Below, in pieces: positions 34,948 through 43,800 of a stretch of DNA of 64,000 nt. The position numbers were made by a program, and so were the translations under genes. The stretch comes from Agrococcus sp. ARC_14 (lineage in GTDB: Bacteria; Actinomycetota; Actinomycetes; Actinomycetales; Microbacteriaceae). Within the stretch, counting starts at the first letter, position 1. Each line of letters opens with the position of its first letter. Location of the stretch: contig NZ_JAKUDO010000001.1 in NCBI RefSeq assembly GCF_022436485.1, positions 992,001 to 1,056,000 on the forward strand, given 5' to 3'. Under the pieces are notes generated by a model. The model was given only the letters and a program-made list of their open reading frames with translations, did no database searches and had not been told where the DNA came from.

Positions 34948-36011
34948 GCCGCCCGATGCGCATCGTCGTCTTCCCCGCCTACCGCGAGAACCCGTTCCTC
35001 GGCATGCTGCTGGGCGCCGCAGAGCGGGCCGGCGCTGAGATCGTCGACACCCGCACCCTCGACGAGCTCGAGGCGGCGCTCGCCGTGCGCCCGGCCGAGA
35101 CCGTCCTGCATGCCCACTGGACCAATCCGATCGCCCAGTCGACGAACAACCCGATCGTCGCCGCTCGCAACGCGCACCGCTTCCGCCGCATGGTCGAGCG
35201 CGCGCAGCGGCAGGGGGCGCGCGTGGTCTGGACCGTCCACAACGTGCTGCCGCACAACGCCAAGCACGCGCGCGTCGAGCGCGGCATCCACCGCTTCCTC
35301 GCGGGGGCGGCCGACCGCATCCACGTCATGCACCCCGACACGGCGGCGCTCGCGGCTGGCGAGTACACGCTGCCTACCGAGCGCGTGCGCCACATCCCGC
35401 ACCCGAGCTACATCGACGCGGTGCCGCCCGCGGCCGATCGGGCGGCCGCGCGCGCTCGCCTCGGCATCAGCGACGGTGCGCTCGCGGTGCTCTTCCTCGG
35501 CCAGATGCGCGCCTACAAGGGCGTGCTCGAGCTCATCGAGGCCGCGGGGCAGGCAGCCGGTGGCCGCGAGCTCGTGCTGCTGCTCGCGGGCAACGCGACC
35601 GCCGACGAGACGGTGGCGATCGACGCCGCGCTCGCCGCGCATCCGCAGCTCACCGCTGTGCGCCACCTCGACTTCGTCGCCGATGCCGAGCTGCCGGGAT
35701 GGTTCGCAGCCGCCGACGTGGTCGCGCTGCCCTACCGGCACATCCTGAACTCGGGCAGCCTGCTACTCGCGGCGACCTACGGCGTGCCGGTGCTGCTGCC
35801 CGCGGTGCCGCACCTGGTGCGCGAGCACGGCGATGCCGCGTGGGTCACGCTCTTCGACGGTGCGGATGGGCTGCGTCGCGCCCTCGAGGAGGCTCGCGTC
35901 GACGACGGCGCGGCCAGGGCCGCAGCCCTCGCAGCCGCGGCCGCGTGGACGGCCGCAGACGCATCCGACGCCTTCCTCGCGCTGCTGGAAGAGCTCGATC
36001 ACCCGCGCTGA
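34944..36011 (+). CDS. Glycosyltransferase GT4-like, FPxW/Y paralogue 1
   Basis: 355 residues from GTG 34944 (overlaps the RgpF-like stop); ATG 34956 is an alternative. GT-B layout: MRIVVFPAYRENPFLGMLL at the N-terminus, WTVHNVLPHNAKH around 95, HPSY near 155, FLGQMRAYKGVLELI near 185, LLLAGN, and WFAAADVVALPYRHILNSGSLLLAATYGVPVLLP near 255-290 in short segments. Same motifs occur in the C-half of the 36036-38939 gene and in 40531-41643, so all three arose by duplication. Donor sugar unknown; likely one linkage each of the repeat unit. Confidence 0.88.
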   Translation: MSRPMRIVVFPAYRENPFLGMLLGAAERAGAEIVDTRTLDELEAALAVRPAETVLHAHWTNPIAQSTNNPIVAARNAHRFRRMVERAQRQGARVVWTVHNVLPHNAKHARVERGIHRFLAGAADRIHVMHPDTAALAAGEYTLPTERVRHIPHPSYIDAVPPAADRAAARARLGISDGALAVLFLGQMRAYKGVLELIEAAGQAAGGRELVLLLAGNATADETVAIDAALAAHPQLTAVRHLDFVADAELPGWFAAADVVALPYRHILNSGSLLLAATYGVPVLLPAVPHLVREHGDAAWVTLFDGADGLRRALEEARVDDGAARAAALAAAAAWTAADASDAFLALLEELDHPR

Positions 36012-36035
36012 CGCGCGTGTGCGGCCCGGTGAGGC

Positions 36036-38939
36036 TCAGCGCGTCGCGTCGGCACCCCGAGCCGCGATCTCCTCGACCTCGGCGAGCAGCTCGACGAATC
36101 CGCGAGCCATCGCGTGCGGCGAACGCTCCTGCGCGTACTCGAGCGCTGCAGAGCGCACGGCCGGGTCCCGGTACCAGTCGTCGCGCAGCAGCGCCGCGAT
36201 CGATGCCTGGGCGTCCTCCGGGTCGTAGAACCGGATCCAGCTCTGGTCGCCGAAGTCGGCGGTGATCGTGTGCTCGTCAGGGAGCACGACCGGCAGTCCG
36301 TAGGTCGCTGCCAGCTGCATCGAGCTCGAGTTCAGGATGCGCCGGTACGGGAACACCGCGACGTCGGCCGCCGAGAACCAGTCGGCGACCTCGTCGTCCT
36401 CGATGAAGCGCGGCGCGCTCGTGACGGCGACGTCGGTGGCCTCGAGCTCCTCGATCTGCGCGCGCACGTCGGGCGTCGGGTTTCCGGCCAGCAGCAGCTC
36501 CACCGGAGCGCTGGCCTGGAGCTCGACAGCGGCACCGAACAGGTGCTCGAGGCCCTTGTAGGGCCGCATCTGCCCGAAGAAGAGCACCTGCGTGGTGTCG
36601 GCGCCCGAGCCGAGCGCGGCACGCGCATCCGACCGAGGGATGCGGGCGCCGTAGATGCCGGCGTAGGACGAGTGGGGCAGCACGCGCAGCTTCTCCGGCG
36701 GCAGCCGGTACAGGTCGCCGATCGCCTCCTGGGCGGTCGTGCCCAAGATGTGGATCAGGTGCGACAGGTCGGCGATGCCCTGATGCAGCCGGATCGCAGC
36801 CTCTGGGGAGCGCGTGTCGTGCGGCAGCACGTTGTGCACCGTCCACAGGATCGGGCGTCCCGCGGCGCGGGCATGCTCCAGCGCCGCGAGCACCTCGTCG
36901 ACGAGCGCCTCGACCTCGGCGGCGTCACGGGCCTTCTCGGTGATCGGGCTCGTCCACTGCACGTGCACGATGCCATCGCGGCCGCTGCGCAGCTCTGCCA
37001 GGAGCGCGCGCGCATCCTGGGTGCCGTCGAACCGTCGACCCTGCGCACGAGCGCCGATCTGCAGCATCGTGACGTAGGGGTTCGACATCCAGTCGGGGAA
37101 GGTGAAGACGCGGCCCTTGGCGGGCAGCTCGGCGGCGGGGGCGGATGGGCCGGAGCCCGCGCGCCGCTCGATCCGCAGCGTCACGGGGGACGTCGACTCG
37201 AAGGTCAATCGCACGGCCACCGCGCCGTCGTGGCGCAGCGTGGGCGCCTCGCTCGCCACGAGCGGCACCTCGATCGGGCCGCGCCCGCGCCGCTGACGTC
37301 GCAGCGCCACAGCGATGGTCCGATCCGAAGCCATCGACTGCAGCGGGACACGAGCGCTCCACGTGCTGGTGGTGCCGTCCGTCGCGCGCGCCCAGCTGGG
37401 CGTGACGTGCTGATGGCGTCCGTCGGCCGACCGCAGCGCCACGGAGAGCTCGTCCTCGTCGGTGAGTCCGGCGGGCAGCTCGAGCTCGCCCCTGAGGACG
37501 AGGTGGTCGGCCTCGAAGCGCACCGTGGTGAGCCTGCCGTGCCGCAGCGGCAGTGCGTCGATCGCAGACCACGCAGCGCGCGCGAGCTCGGTCCGAACGC
37601 GTCGCAGGGGAGCGCTCGGCAGCGCGACCGCTGCGTACGCCGACCCGGGCACCGCCGCGAGCGCGACCTGGATGCGGTCGAGCAGCTCGACGGCGTCGTC
37701 ATCGTCGATGAAGCCGTGCGCGATGGGCACCAAGGATCTGCAGACCAGCAGCTCGGCTGCCAGCCGCGCCTCGACGGGCGCATCGAGGTCGAGCAGCGAT
37801 GCCGCCTCCAGCGCTGCCTCGGCCACCACCCGGCCCGTGCGCGGCGTCGGCGCGACCAGCGGGCTGACCACAACATCGGCCGATCGCGCATCCCATGACC
37901 TGCGCGACGACGAGCCCAACCGCGTCAGCGATGCCGCGAGGCCCGACCACCTTCGGCTCGCGCCAGACTCGGCGAAGAATCGCAGCGCGGCGGCACGAAC
38001 CGGGTCGAGGTCGTCGAGGTCGTCGCCGAGCACCTCCACCATCCTGGCGGCGAGCAGCTCGATCCCTTCGACCAGCGCGCCGTCCTCCACGAGCGGCATG
38101 AGCTCGGCTCGCGTCCACCACTGGCCGAGCATGTGCATGCCGACGTAGTGGACGACCGCGGCGCGATCGCCGTGCGCGACCACCTCCTCGAGGCTCGCGG
38201 TCGCCTGCCCGAGCCAGTCGCCGAGCGTGTTCGGGCGCAGGTAGTCGGCGCTGATGGTCTGCTCGTGGCGGCGGTGCAGGTAGATCTCGACGGGCACGAC
38301 CGCGATCTCGCGAGCGGCGAGCTGCAGCCGAAGCATCGGGTGGATGTCCTCGCACTGGACGCCCTCGGGGAATCGCAGTCCGATCCGCTCGAGCAGGTCT
38401 CGGCGGAAGAGCTTCGCCCACACGACGTGGTCTTCCAGCAGCGAGGGCATCTGGGACAGCTCGTAGGTCGCCCAGGTGCGCCGGAACTGCTTGCCGCGCA
38501 TCGTCCAGTAGCGAGAGCGGCGCTTGCGGGTGCCGGGGAAGAAGTCGACGCCGATCGCCGTCGCCATGTCGGCGCGCGACGACTGCAGCGCCGCGACGAG
38601 CACCTGCAGGCCGTCAGGCTCGAGGATGTCGTCCGAGTCGCAGAATGCGATGAGCTCGCCTCGTGCGGCGTCGAGACCGAGATTGCGTGCACGACCGATG
38701 CCGCCGTTGGGCACCTCGATCACCCGGAACCTCGCGTCACGCTCCGCGTATCGCCGAGCGACGCCCGCAGCATCATCGGGTGAGCCGTCGATGACGAGCA
38801 CCGCCTCCCACGACTCCCAGGACTGCGCGATGAACGAGTCGAGCAGCTCCGGCAGCACGGCCTCTGTGCCGTACACGGGTACGATGATCGACACCAGTGC
38901 CTGGTCGTGCCGCAGTTCGGTCGGCGAGGTTGCCACCAT
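36036..38939 (-). CDS. Bifunctional glycosyltransferase, GT2 + GT4 fusion
   Basis: 967 residues. N-terminal GT2: SIIVPVYGTEAVLPELL at 17-33, IDGSPDD near 50, GGIGRARNLGLDAARGE near 80-95, DSDD at 101-104, then EDIHPMLRLQ near 215. A middle region (about 270-600) holds helical and beta-rich stretches (LVLRGELELPAGLTDEDEL, VRLTFESTSPVTLRI) without recognised family. From residue 611 a complete GT4 module: FTFPDWMSNPYVTMLQIG, WTVHNVLPHD, FFGQMRPYKGLEHLF, WFSAADVAVFPYRRILNSSS. AGGAG lies just before ATG 38939. Probably adds two successive sugars. Convergent with paralogue 1, divergent from a GT2 gene. Confidence 0.9.
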   Translation of the reverse strand: MVATSPTELRHDQALVSIIVPVYGTEAVLPELLDSFIAQSWESWEAVLVIDGSPDDAAGVARRYAERDARFRVIEVPNGGIGRARNLGLDAARGELIAFCDSDDILEPDGLQVLVAALQSSRADMATAIGVDFFPGTRKRRSRYWTMRGKQFRRTWATYELSQMPSLLEDHVVWAKLFRRDLLERIGLRFPEGVQCEDIHPMLRLQLAAREIAVVPVEIYLHRRHEQTISADYLRPNTLGDWLGQATASLEEVVAHGDRAAVVHYVGMHMLGQWWTRAELMPLVEDGALVEGIELLAARMVEVLGDDLDDLDPVRAAALRFFAESGASRRWSGLAASLTRLGSSSRRSWDARSADVVVSPLVAPTPRTGRVVAEAALEAASLLDLDAPVEARLAAELLVCRSLVPIAHGFIDDDDAVELLDRIQVALAAVPGSAYAAVALPSAPLRRVRTELARAAWSAIDALPLRHGRLTTVRFEADHLVLRGELELPAGLTDEDELSVALRSADGRHQHVTPSWARATDGTTSTWSARVPLQSMASDRTIAVALRRQRRGRGPIEVPLVASEAPTLRHDGAVAVRLTFESTSPVTLRIERRAGSGPSAPAAELPAKGRVFTFPDWMSNPYVTMLQIGARAQGRRFDGTQDARALLAELRSGRDGIVHVQWTSPITEKARDAAEVEALVDEVLAALEHARAAGRPILWTVHNVLPHDTRSPEAAIRLHQGIADLSHLIHILGTTAQEAIGDLYRLPPEKLRVLPHSSYAGIYGARIPRSDARAALGSGADTTQVLFFGQMRPYKGLEHLFGAAVELQASAPVELLLAGNPTPDVRAQIEELEATDVAVTSAPRFIEDDEVADWFSAADVAVFPYRRILNSSSMQLAATYGLPVVLPDEHTITADFGDQSWIRFYDPEDAQASIAALLRDDWYRDPAVRSAALEYAQERSPHAMARGFVELLAEVEEIAARGADATR

Positions 38940-38984
38940 GTGCTCCTGTTCGTCGGGATGCACAGCAAGTCTAGGGAGCCGAGG

Positions 38985-40496
38985 GTGAGTCCAGCACGCG
39001 AAGCCACGCGAGCGACGGGCGCAGCCGCTCCCGCCGTGAGCGTCGTCGTGCCCATGCGGGATGTGGGCGAATGGGTGTCGCAGACCGTCGATTCGCTGCG
39101 CGACCAGACGCTCGAGCGCATCGAGATCCTGCTCGTCGACGACGGATCGAGCGACGACACCGTCGCGCGCGCCGAGGCCGCGATCGCCGGGGACCCGCGC
39201 TTCCAGATCCTGCAGGGCGAAGGCCGCGGAGCTGCCAGCGCACGCAACCTCGGCATCAGCCACGCTCGTGGCGAGTACCTCGCCTTCGCCGACGGCGACG
39301 ACGTCGTCCCCGCCGACGCCTATCGCATCCTCTACGAGCAGGCCGCGAGCACGGGCGCAGAGATGGTGGTGGGCAACTACCTGGTCGTGGAGCCTCAGCG
39401 CGTCACGACCCGAGCGCAGAGCCTGCCGGTCTACGACCGACTGCGCACCGGCATCACGATCGTGGACGAGCCCAAGTTCCTGCGCGATCGCATCTGCTGG
39501 AACCGCGTCATCCGTCGTGCCAGCTGGGTCGCGACGGGCATGGAGTTCGCCGACTCGCGCCGGTCGAACGACATCCAGGCCATGACGCACGCCTACTGCG
39601 CCTTCGCCTTCGACGTGGTGCCACAGCCGGTCTACGCCTACCGGCGCCGCGTCGGCTCCACCTCGATGACATCGTCCAAGCAGCAGCCCGGGCCGCTCCG
39701 CGACCACTTCACGCAGGAGATCGCCTGCCGCGACGCGGTCGCGCGGCTGAGAGATCGAGCCCTGATCGAGCGCTACTACGCCGGCATCCTCGAGTTCGAC
39801 ATCTGGGCGCACGGCATCGCGGCCGTGCTCGACGACTCGCCGGAGTTCGACGAGGCGCGCAACCTGCTGGTGGAGCTCGTCGCGGCTGCGCCGTCATCGT
39901 CGTTCGCGGCGCTCGACCCGATCCGCCGCCTCGCCTACGGTCTCATCGCTCGCCGCTCCTGGGAGCTCGCCAGAGCGGTCGTCGCGGGCCACGAAGGCAC
40001 CCTCGAGGCGTTCGCGGCCCGGGATCTCGACGCTCAGATCGCGGCCGCGGTGCTCGCCGACCGCGAGGCGCACCGGTCGCTGGCCATCGTCCTCCGATCC
40101 GAGCTCATCGTGCCGATGACCGACGTGACGACGCCCGACGACGAGGTCGTGCGCCTGCACCGGCTGCTGCAGTCCGTGGCGCGCGCGGGGGTCTCGCCGG
40201 CGGCGCTCACGCGGCACACGCGCACGCTCGTCGATCTGCCCCCTGAGTCGTCGCCGACCACGATCCGGGCGGCCGCCGAGCGCGCGGTCGAGGTGGGGTC
40301 GCTCGGCACGAGCGCGCGGAAGCTGCGCGACATCGCCGCAGCCGCTGCACGGGGCGACGTCCGCCGCAGCGTGCGCGCGGCTCGCGACGTCCGGCCCCAC
40401 GATCTCGTGACGATCGCGCAGCAGACGCGCCCCCGGCACGTGCGGCTCGCCGTGCGGCTCGCCGCGCAGCGACTCGCCGCGAAGGCACGACGATGA
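38985..40496 (+). CDS. Glycosyltransferase family 2
   Basis: 503 residues. GT2 catalytic part about 12-230: VSVVVPMRDVGEWVSQTV, LLVDDGSSDDTVARAEAA, GAASARNLGISHARGEYLAF with DGDD, RICWNRVIRRASW, RRSNDIQAM and YRRRVGSTSMTSS. The C-terminal 270 residues are helical, ending in a basic amphipathic stretch (RLAVRLAAQRLAAKARR). The catalytic part is a close paralogue of the GT2 domain at 45867-48500 (shared ARNLG, FADGDD, RSND, GTSMT). GTG 38985 has GGGAG 6 nt upstream. A gap of 34 nt separates it from GT4 paralogue 3, likely cotranscribed. Confidence 0.87.
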   Translation: MSPAREATRATGAAAPAVSVVVPMRDVGEWVSQTVDSLRDQTLERIEILLVDDGSSDDTVARAEAAIAGDPRFQILQGEGRGAASARNLGISHARGEYLAFADGDDVVPADAYRILYEQAASTGAEMVVGNYLVVEPQRVTTRAQSLPVYDRLRTGITIVDEPKFLRDRICWNRVIRRASWVATGMEFADSRRSNDIQAMTHAYCAFAFDVVPQPVYAYRRRVGSTSMTSSKQQPGPLRDHFTQEIACRDAVARLRDRALIERYYAGILEFDIWAHGIAAVLDDSPEFDEARNLLVELVAAAPSSSFAALDPIRRLAYGLIARRSWELARAVVAGHEGTLEAFAARDLDAQIAAAVLADREAHRSLAIVLRSELIVPMTDVTTPDDEVVRLHRLLQSVARAGVSPAALTRHTRTLVDLPPESSPTTIRAAAERAVEVGSLGTSARKLRDIAAAAARGDVRRSVRAARDVRPHDLVTIAQQTRPRHVRLAVRLAAQRLAAKARR

Positions 40497-40530
40497 CGAC
40501 GAGGCGCTCGGGCCGGGCAGGATCGGCCGC

Positions 40531-41643
40531 ATGAGCGACGCGGTGCCCATGCGCATCGTGATCTTCCCCGCGTGGCAGGACAATCCCTACCTCAACCTGC
40601 TGCACCTGGCGACCGGCGCCGACGGCTACTGGCTCGACCGCGTGAAGACGCTCGAGGACATGCTCGAGTCGATCGCCGAGGATCCGGCCAGAACGATCCT
40701 GCACATGAACTGGACGTCGCCGATCTGCCAGCACACGCCCGATCCCCAGGAGGCACGCGAACGCGTCGACCTGTTCCTGGGTGCGCTGGAGGATGGCGTG
40801 CGGGCCGGGCTCAAGATCATCTGGACGGTGCACAACGCACTGCCCCATGACGCCATCCACCGCGACCTGGAGATCGAGCTGCACCGGGTGCTCGCACGGC
40901 TCGCGCACGCGGTGCACATCATCAACCCGAGCACAGCGGAGATCGTGTCGGAGCACTACGAGCTGCCGGCGGACCGCACGCGCTGCATCCGCCTCTCAAG
41001 CTATCAGGGTGTGTACGGCTCGCCGATCGAGCGTGCGCGGGCTCGCCGTCGCTTCGGGCTCGCGCCCGATGAGCTCGCCGTGGTGTTCCTCGGTCATCTG
41101 CGACCGTACAAGGGTGTGCTCGACCTGCTGCGATCGGCGAGCGCGGCCCAGCGGCTGCGAGGCGGCCGCGTCGTGCTCATGCTCGCTGGCAAGGTGCGAC
41201 CGGAGGACGTCGCGCCGCTCGACGCTGCGATGCCACTGGACGTGCGGATCATCCGCCACTTCGGCTTCGTCCCGGATGCGGAGACACCGTGGTGGTTCGC
41301 CGCCGCCGATCTGGTCGCGCTGCCGTACCGGAAGATCCTGAACTCGAGCAGCATCCTGCTCGCACAGACCTTCGGCGCGCCAGTGCTGGTGCCGGACGAG
41401 CAGCACCTCGTCGCGCACTACGGCGACGAGCGATGGGTGCGGCTGTACGACAGGACGCGCCCGGTCGACGCGCTCGCCGAGGCGATCGCAGCGGCACCGG
41501 TGAACGACGTCGAGGCGCAGCGTGCAGCGCTCGATGCCGCCCGCACGTGGAGCCCGTATCCGATGTCGCAGGCATTCCTCGAGCTGGTGCGCGATGTCGA
41601 GGCAGGGCGGGGCGTGGTGGAGCGCGAGCTCAATCCGGCATGA
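40531..41643 (+). CDS. Glycosyltransferase GT4-like, FPxW paralogue 3
   Basis: 370 residues. MRIVIFPAWQDNPYLNLLHL at 7-26, HMNWTSPICQHTP, WTVHNALPHDAIHRDLE near 95, FLGHLRPYKGVLDLL near 190, and FAAADLVALPYRKILNSSS near 255. ATG 40531 is used; ATG 40549 would remove six residues. Paralogue of 34944-36011 and of the C-half of 36036-38939. Its last 14 bp overlap the convergent wzt gene. Sugar donor unknown. Confidence 0.87.
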   Translation: MSDAVPMRIVIFPAWQDNPYLNLLHLATGADGYWLDRVKTLEDMLESIAEDPARTILHMNWTSPICQHTPDPQEARERVDLFLGALEDGVRAGLKIIWTVHNALPHDAIHRDLEIELHRVLARLAHAVHIINPSTAEIVSEHYELPADRTRCIRLSSYQGVYGSPIERARARRRFGLAPDELAVVFLGHLRPYKGVLDLLRSASAAQRLRGGRVVLMLAGKVRPEDVAPLDAAMPLDVRIIRHFGFVPDAETPWWFAAADLVALPYRKILNSSSILLAQTFGAPVLVPDEQHLVAHYGDERWVRLYDRTRPVDALAEAIAAAPVNDVEAQRAALDAARTWSPYPMSQAFLELVRDVEAGRGVVERELNPA

Positions 41644-42868
41644 GCCGCATGGTGCCGGTCGCCACGCTCTCGCCGATCCGCAGCGACTCGAAGCCCGACG
41701 GCAGGTAGAGGGTGCCACCGCTGGTGCTGTGGTCGCCGCGGTCGACCGTGAACCTGGCAGCGCCGCGCACGTTGTCGGACGGCACCTCCGCACCCTTGGT
41801 GCGCACGTCTGCGATCAGGCTGTAGCCGCCTGCGCGCACGGGCAGCGACGACATGTGGATCTCGACCGAGCCGTGGCCGGGCTCGAGACGCTCGGGGATC
41901 CAGTCGCGGTCCTGGCCCGAGATCACGAAGACGTTGACCCGCTGCGAGTCGCGGATCGAGACCGCGAAGTTCGGGCGCTCGACCGCCGTCTCGGCGAAGA
42001 ACGACAGCCGCACGACGATGGGCCTCGTGGGGTCGACGGACTCGAGGTGGCGACCATCGGGGCTCAGCACCTCGATGTCGGTGAAGCGCACCTCGCCGGA
42101 CCCGAAGCGCTTGATGCCGCCCTCGAGCTCGAGGATCTCGAGCCCGCTGCCGGTGTAGCGATCGACCACCTGGCTGGCCGGCCCGACCGCCTGCAGCTCG
42201 CCGTCCTCGAGCCAGGCGACCTGGTCGCAGAACGTGCGCATGGTGCCCATCGAGTGCGAGACGACGACGACGGTCTTGCCTTCGGACTTCAAGTCGTCGA
42301 ACTTCGCGAGGCACTTCGCCTGGAAGTCCTTGTCCCCGACCGAGAGCACCTCATCGACCAGCATGAGGTCTGGCTCCGTGTGGATGGCGACCGAGAACCC
42401 GAGCCGCACATACATGCCGCTCGAGTAGTTCTTGACGGGATGATCGATGAACCGCTCGACACCGGCGAAGTCGATGATGGCGTCGAGCTTGCGGTCGATC
42501 TCGCTGTCGGACATGCCGAGGATGGCGCCGTTGAGGTAGATGTTCTCGCGGCCGGAGAGCTCTGGGTGGAAGCCCGAGCCGACCTCGAGCATCGCGGCCA
42601 TGCGACCGCGGGTCGTGATCGACCCCGCGTTCGGCTTGAGGATGCCCGCGATGCACTTCAGCAGCGTCGACTTGCCAGAGCCGTTGAGCCCGAGCAGCCC
42701 GAAGGTCTCGCCCTTCGGCACATCGAGCGAGACGTCGCGCAGCGCCCAGAACTCCTCGTACTTCGCGCGCCCGCCCTTGAGCACGGTGGCCTTGATGGAC
42801 TGGTTCCGGTCGTGATAGACGCGGAAGGTCTTCGAGACGTCTCGCACCTCGACGGCGTTCTCGCTCAT
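41630..42868 (-). CDS. wzt: Polysaccharide ABC exporter ATPase with C-terminal extension (Wzt/TagH-like)
   Basis: 412 residues. ATPase domain: GLNGSGKST at 60-68, PELSGRENIYLNGAILGMSD, signature YSSGMYVRLGFSVA, Walker B LMLVDEVLSVGD and switch His in VVSHSMGTM. After about residue 245 a beta-rich domain (FTDIEVLSPDGRHLESVDPTRPIVVRLSF, ISGQDRDWIPERL, GGYSLIADVRTKG) like the carbohydrate-binding Wzt C-domain of E. coli O9a, which recognises the capped non-reducing end before export. This implies chain length is set by terminal modification. ATG shares one base with the wzm stop (TGATG). Ends inside a convergent GT gene. Confidence 0.92.
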   Translation of the reverse strand: MSENAVEVRDVSKTFRVYHDRNQSIKATVLKGGRAKYEEFWALRDVSLDVPKGETFGLLGLNGSGKSTLLKCIAGILKPNAGSITTRGRMAAMLEVGSGFHPELSGRENIYLNGAILGMSDSEIDRKLDAIIDFAGVERFIDHPVKNYSSGMYVRLGFSVAIHTEPDLMLVDEVLSVGDKDFQAKCLAKFDDLKSEGKTVVVVSHSMGTMRTFCDQVAWLEDGELQAVGPASQVVDRYTGSGLEILELEGGIKRFGSGEVRFTDIEVLSPDGRHLESVDPTRPIVVRLSFFAETAVERPNFAVSIRDSQRVNVFVISGQDRDWIPERLEPGHGSVEIHMSSLPVRAGGYSLIADVRTKGAEVPSDNVRGAARFTVDRGDHSTSGGTLYLPSGFESLRIGESVATGTMRLMPD

Positions 42869-43740
42869 CAGAGCTCCTCCACGATCCTGGCCTGGTAGCG
42901 GGTGTAGACGAACAGCCCGACGATCAGCGTGCCGGCCGACCACAGCGTCAGCGACAGCAGCAGCTGCCACTCGGGGAAGGCGAAGTCGTACAGCACCCTG
43001 CGGTATGCCGTCAGGAACTGGTAGACCGGGTTCGCCTCGAACAGCTGCAGCAGCGGCACAGGCCCGCCCAGGAAGGTGTAGCCGCCCGCGTTCAGCGTCT
43101 CGACCTGCACCGTCTCGATCGTGCTGCGGGGGATCATGATGCCGGATGCGTAGAAGAAGACCTGGGTGAGGATGCCCCAGAAGTGCTCGATGTCGCGGAA
43201 GTAGACGATGCCGATCGCCAGCACCAGGCCGATGCCGTAGACGAACACGGTCGTGAGCGCGATGAGCGGCACGAGCATCCAGATGCGCAGGATGATCTCC
43301 CAGCCGCCGATGATGCCGCAGATGACCGCGACCACGGCGATCTCCGTCAGGTAGGTGATCGCGCGCGCGAGCACCTTGGATGCGGGGAGCGTCCAGCGCG
43401 GGAGCGACACCTTCTTCAGCAGGCCCTGGTAGCCCAGGAACGACTGCATGGCCTCGCGGATGCCGATGTTGATGAAGCCCCACGTGACGATGCCGATGCC
43501 GAGCCAGAGGGCGAAGATGTTGATGCCGGAGTTGATGCCGGGATCGGGCTGCGCTCGGAACAGCAGCCCGAAGACGATGCCGTAGATGGTGATCTGGGCC
43601 AGCGGGTTGATGAGCGACCAGGCACGGCCGAGTGCGGTGCGCTTGTACTCCGAGCGAACTTCACGGAGCGTCAGGTTCTTGAGCAGGTTCAGCGTGATCC
43701 TGCGGGACCGCGATCGTGCAGGTTCAGCGGTCGCCGACAT
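42868..43740 (-). CDS. wzm: Polysaccharide ABC exporter permease (Wzm/TagG-like)
   Basis: 290 residues, ABC-2 type membrane protein with six hydrophobic segments; N-terminal amphipathic LKNLTLREVRSEYKRTALGRAW followed by LINPLAQITIYGIVFGLLF. Motifs IFALWLGIGIVTWGFINIG, LPASKVLARAITYL and ANPVYQFLTAYRRVLYD fit the Wzm/TagG group that exports undecaprenyl-linked glycans. GGAGGAGC precedes ATG 43740. Translationally coupled to wzt. Upstream, the acyltransferase ends 60 bp away on the same strand, and a TATCGT hexamer in that gap may give wzm-wzt its own promoter. Confidence 0.92.
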   Translation of the reverse strand: MSATAEPARSRSRRITLNLLKNLTLREVRSEYKRTALGRAWSLINPLAQITIYGIVFGLLFRAQPDPGINSGINIFALWLGIGIVTWGFINIGIREAMQSFLGYQGLLKKVSLPRWTLPASKVLARAITYLTEIAVVAVICGIIGGWEIILRIWMLVPLIALTTVFVYGIGLVLAIGIVYFRDIEHFWGILTQVFFYASGIMIPRSTIETVQVETLNAGGYTFLGGPVPLLQLFEANPVYQFLTAYRRVLYDFAFPEWQLLLSLTLWSAGTLIVGLFVYTRYQARIVEEL

Positions 43741-43800
43741 GCTCCTCCACTCGCCCGGCCCGAACCGGGCAATTTGACAGCCTTGACGATACCACCGGGC

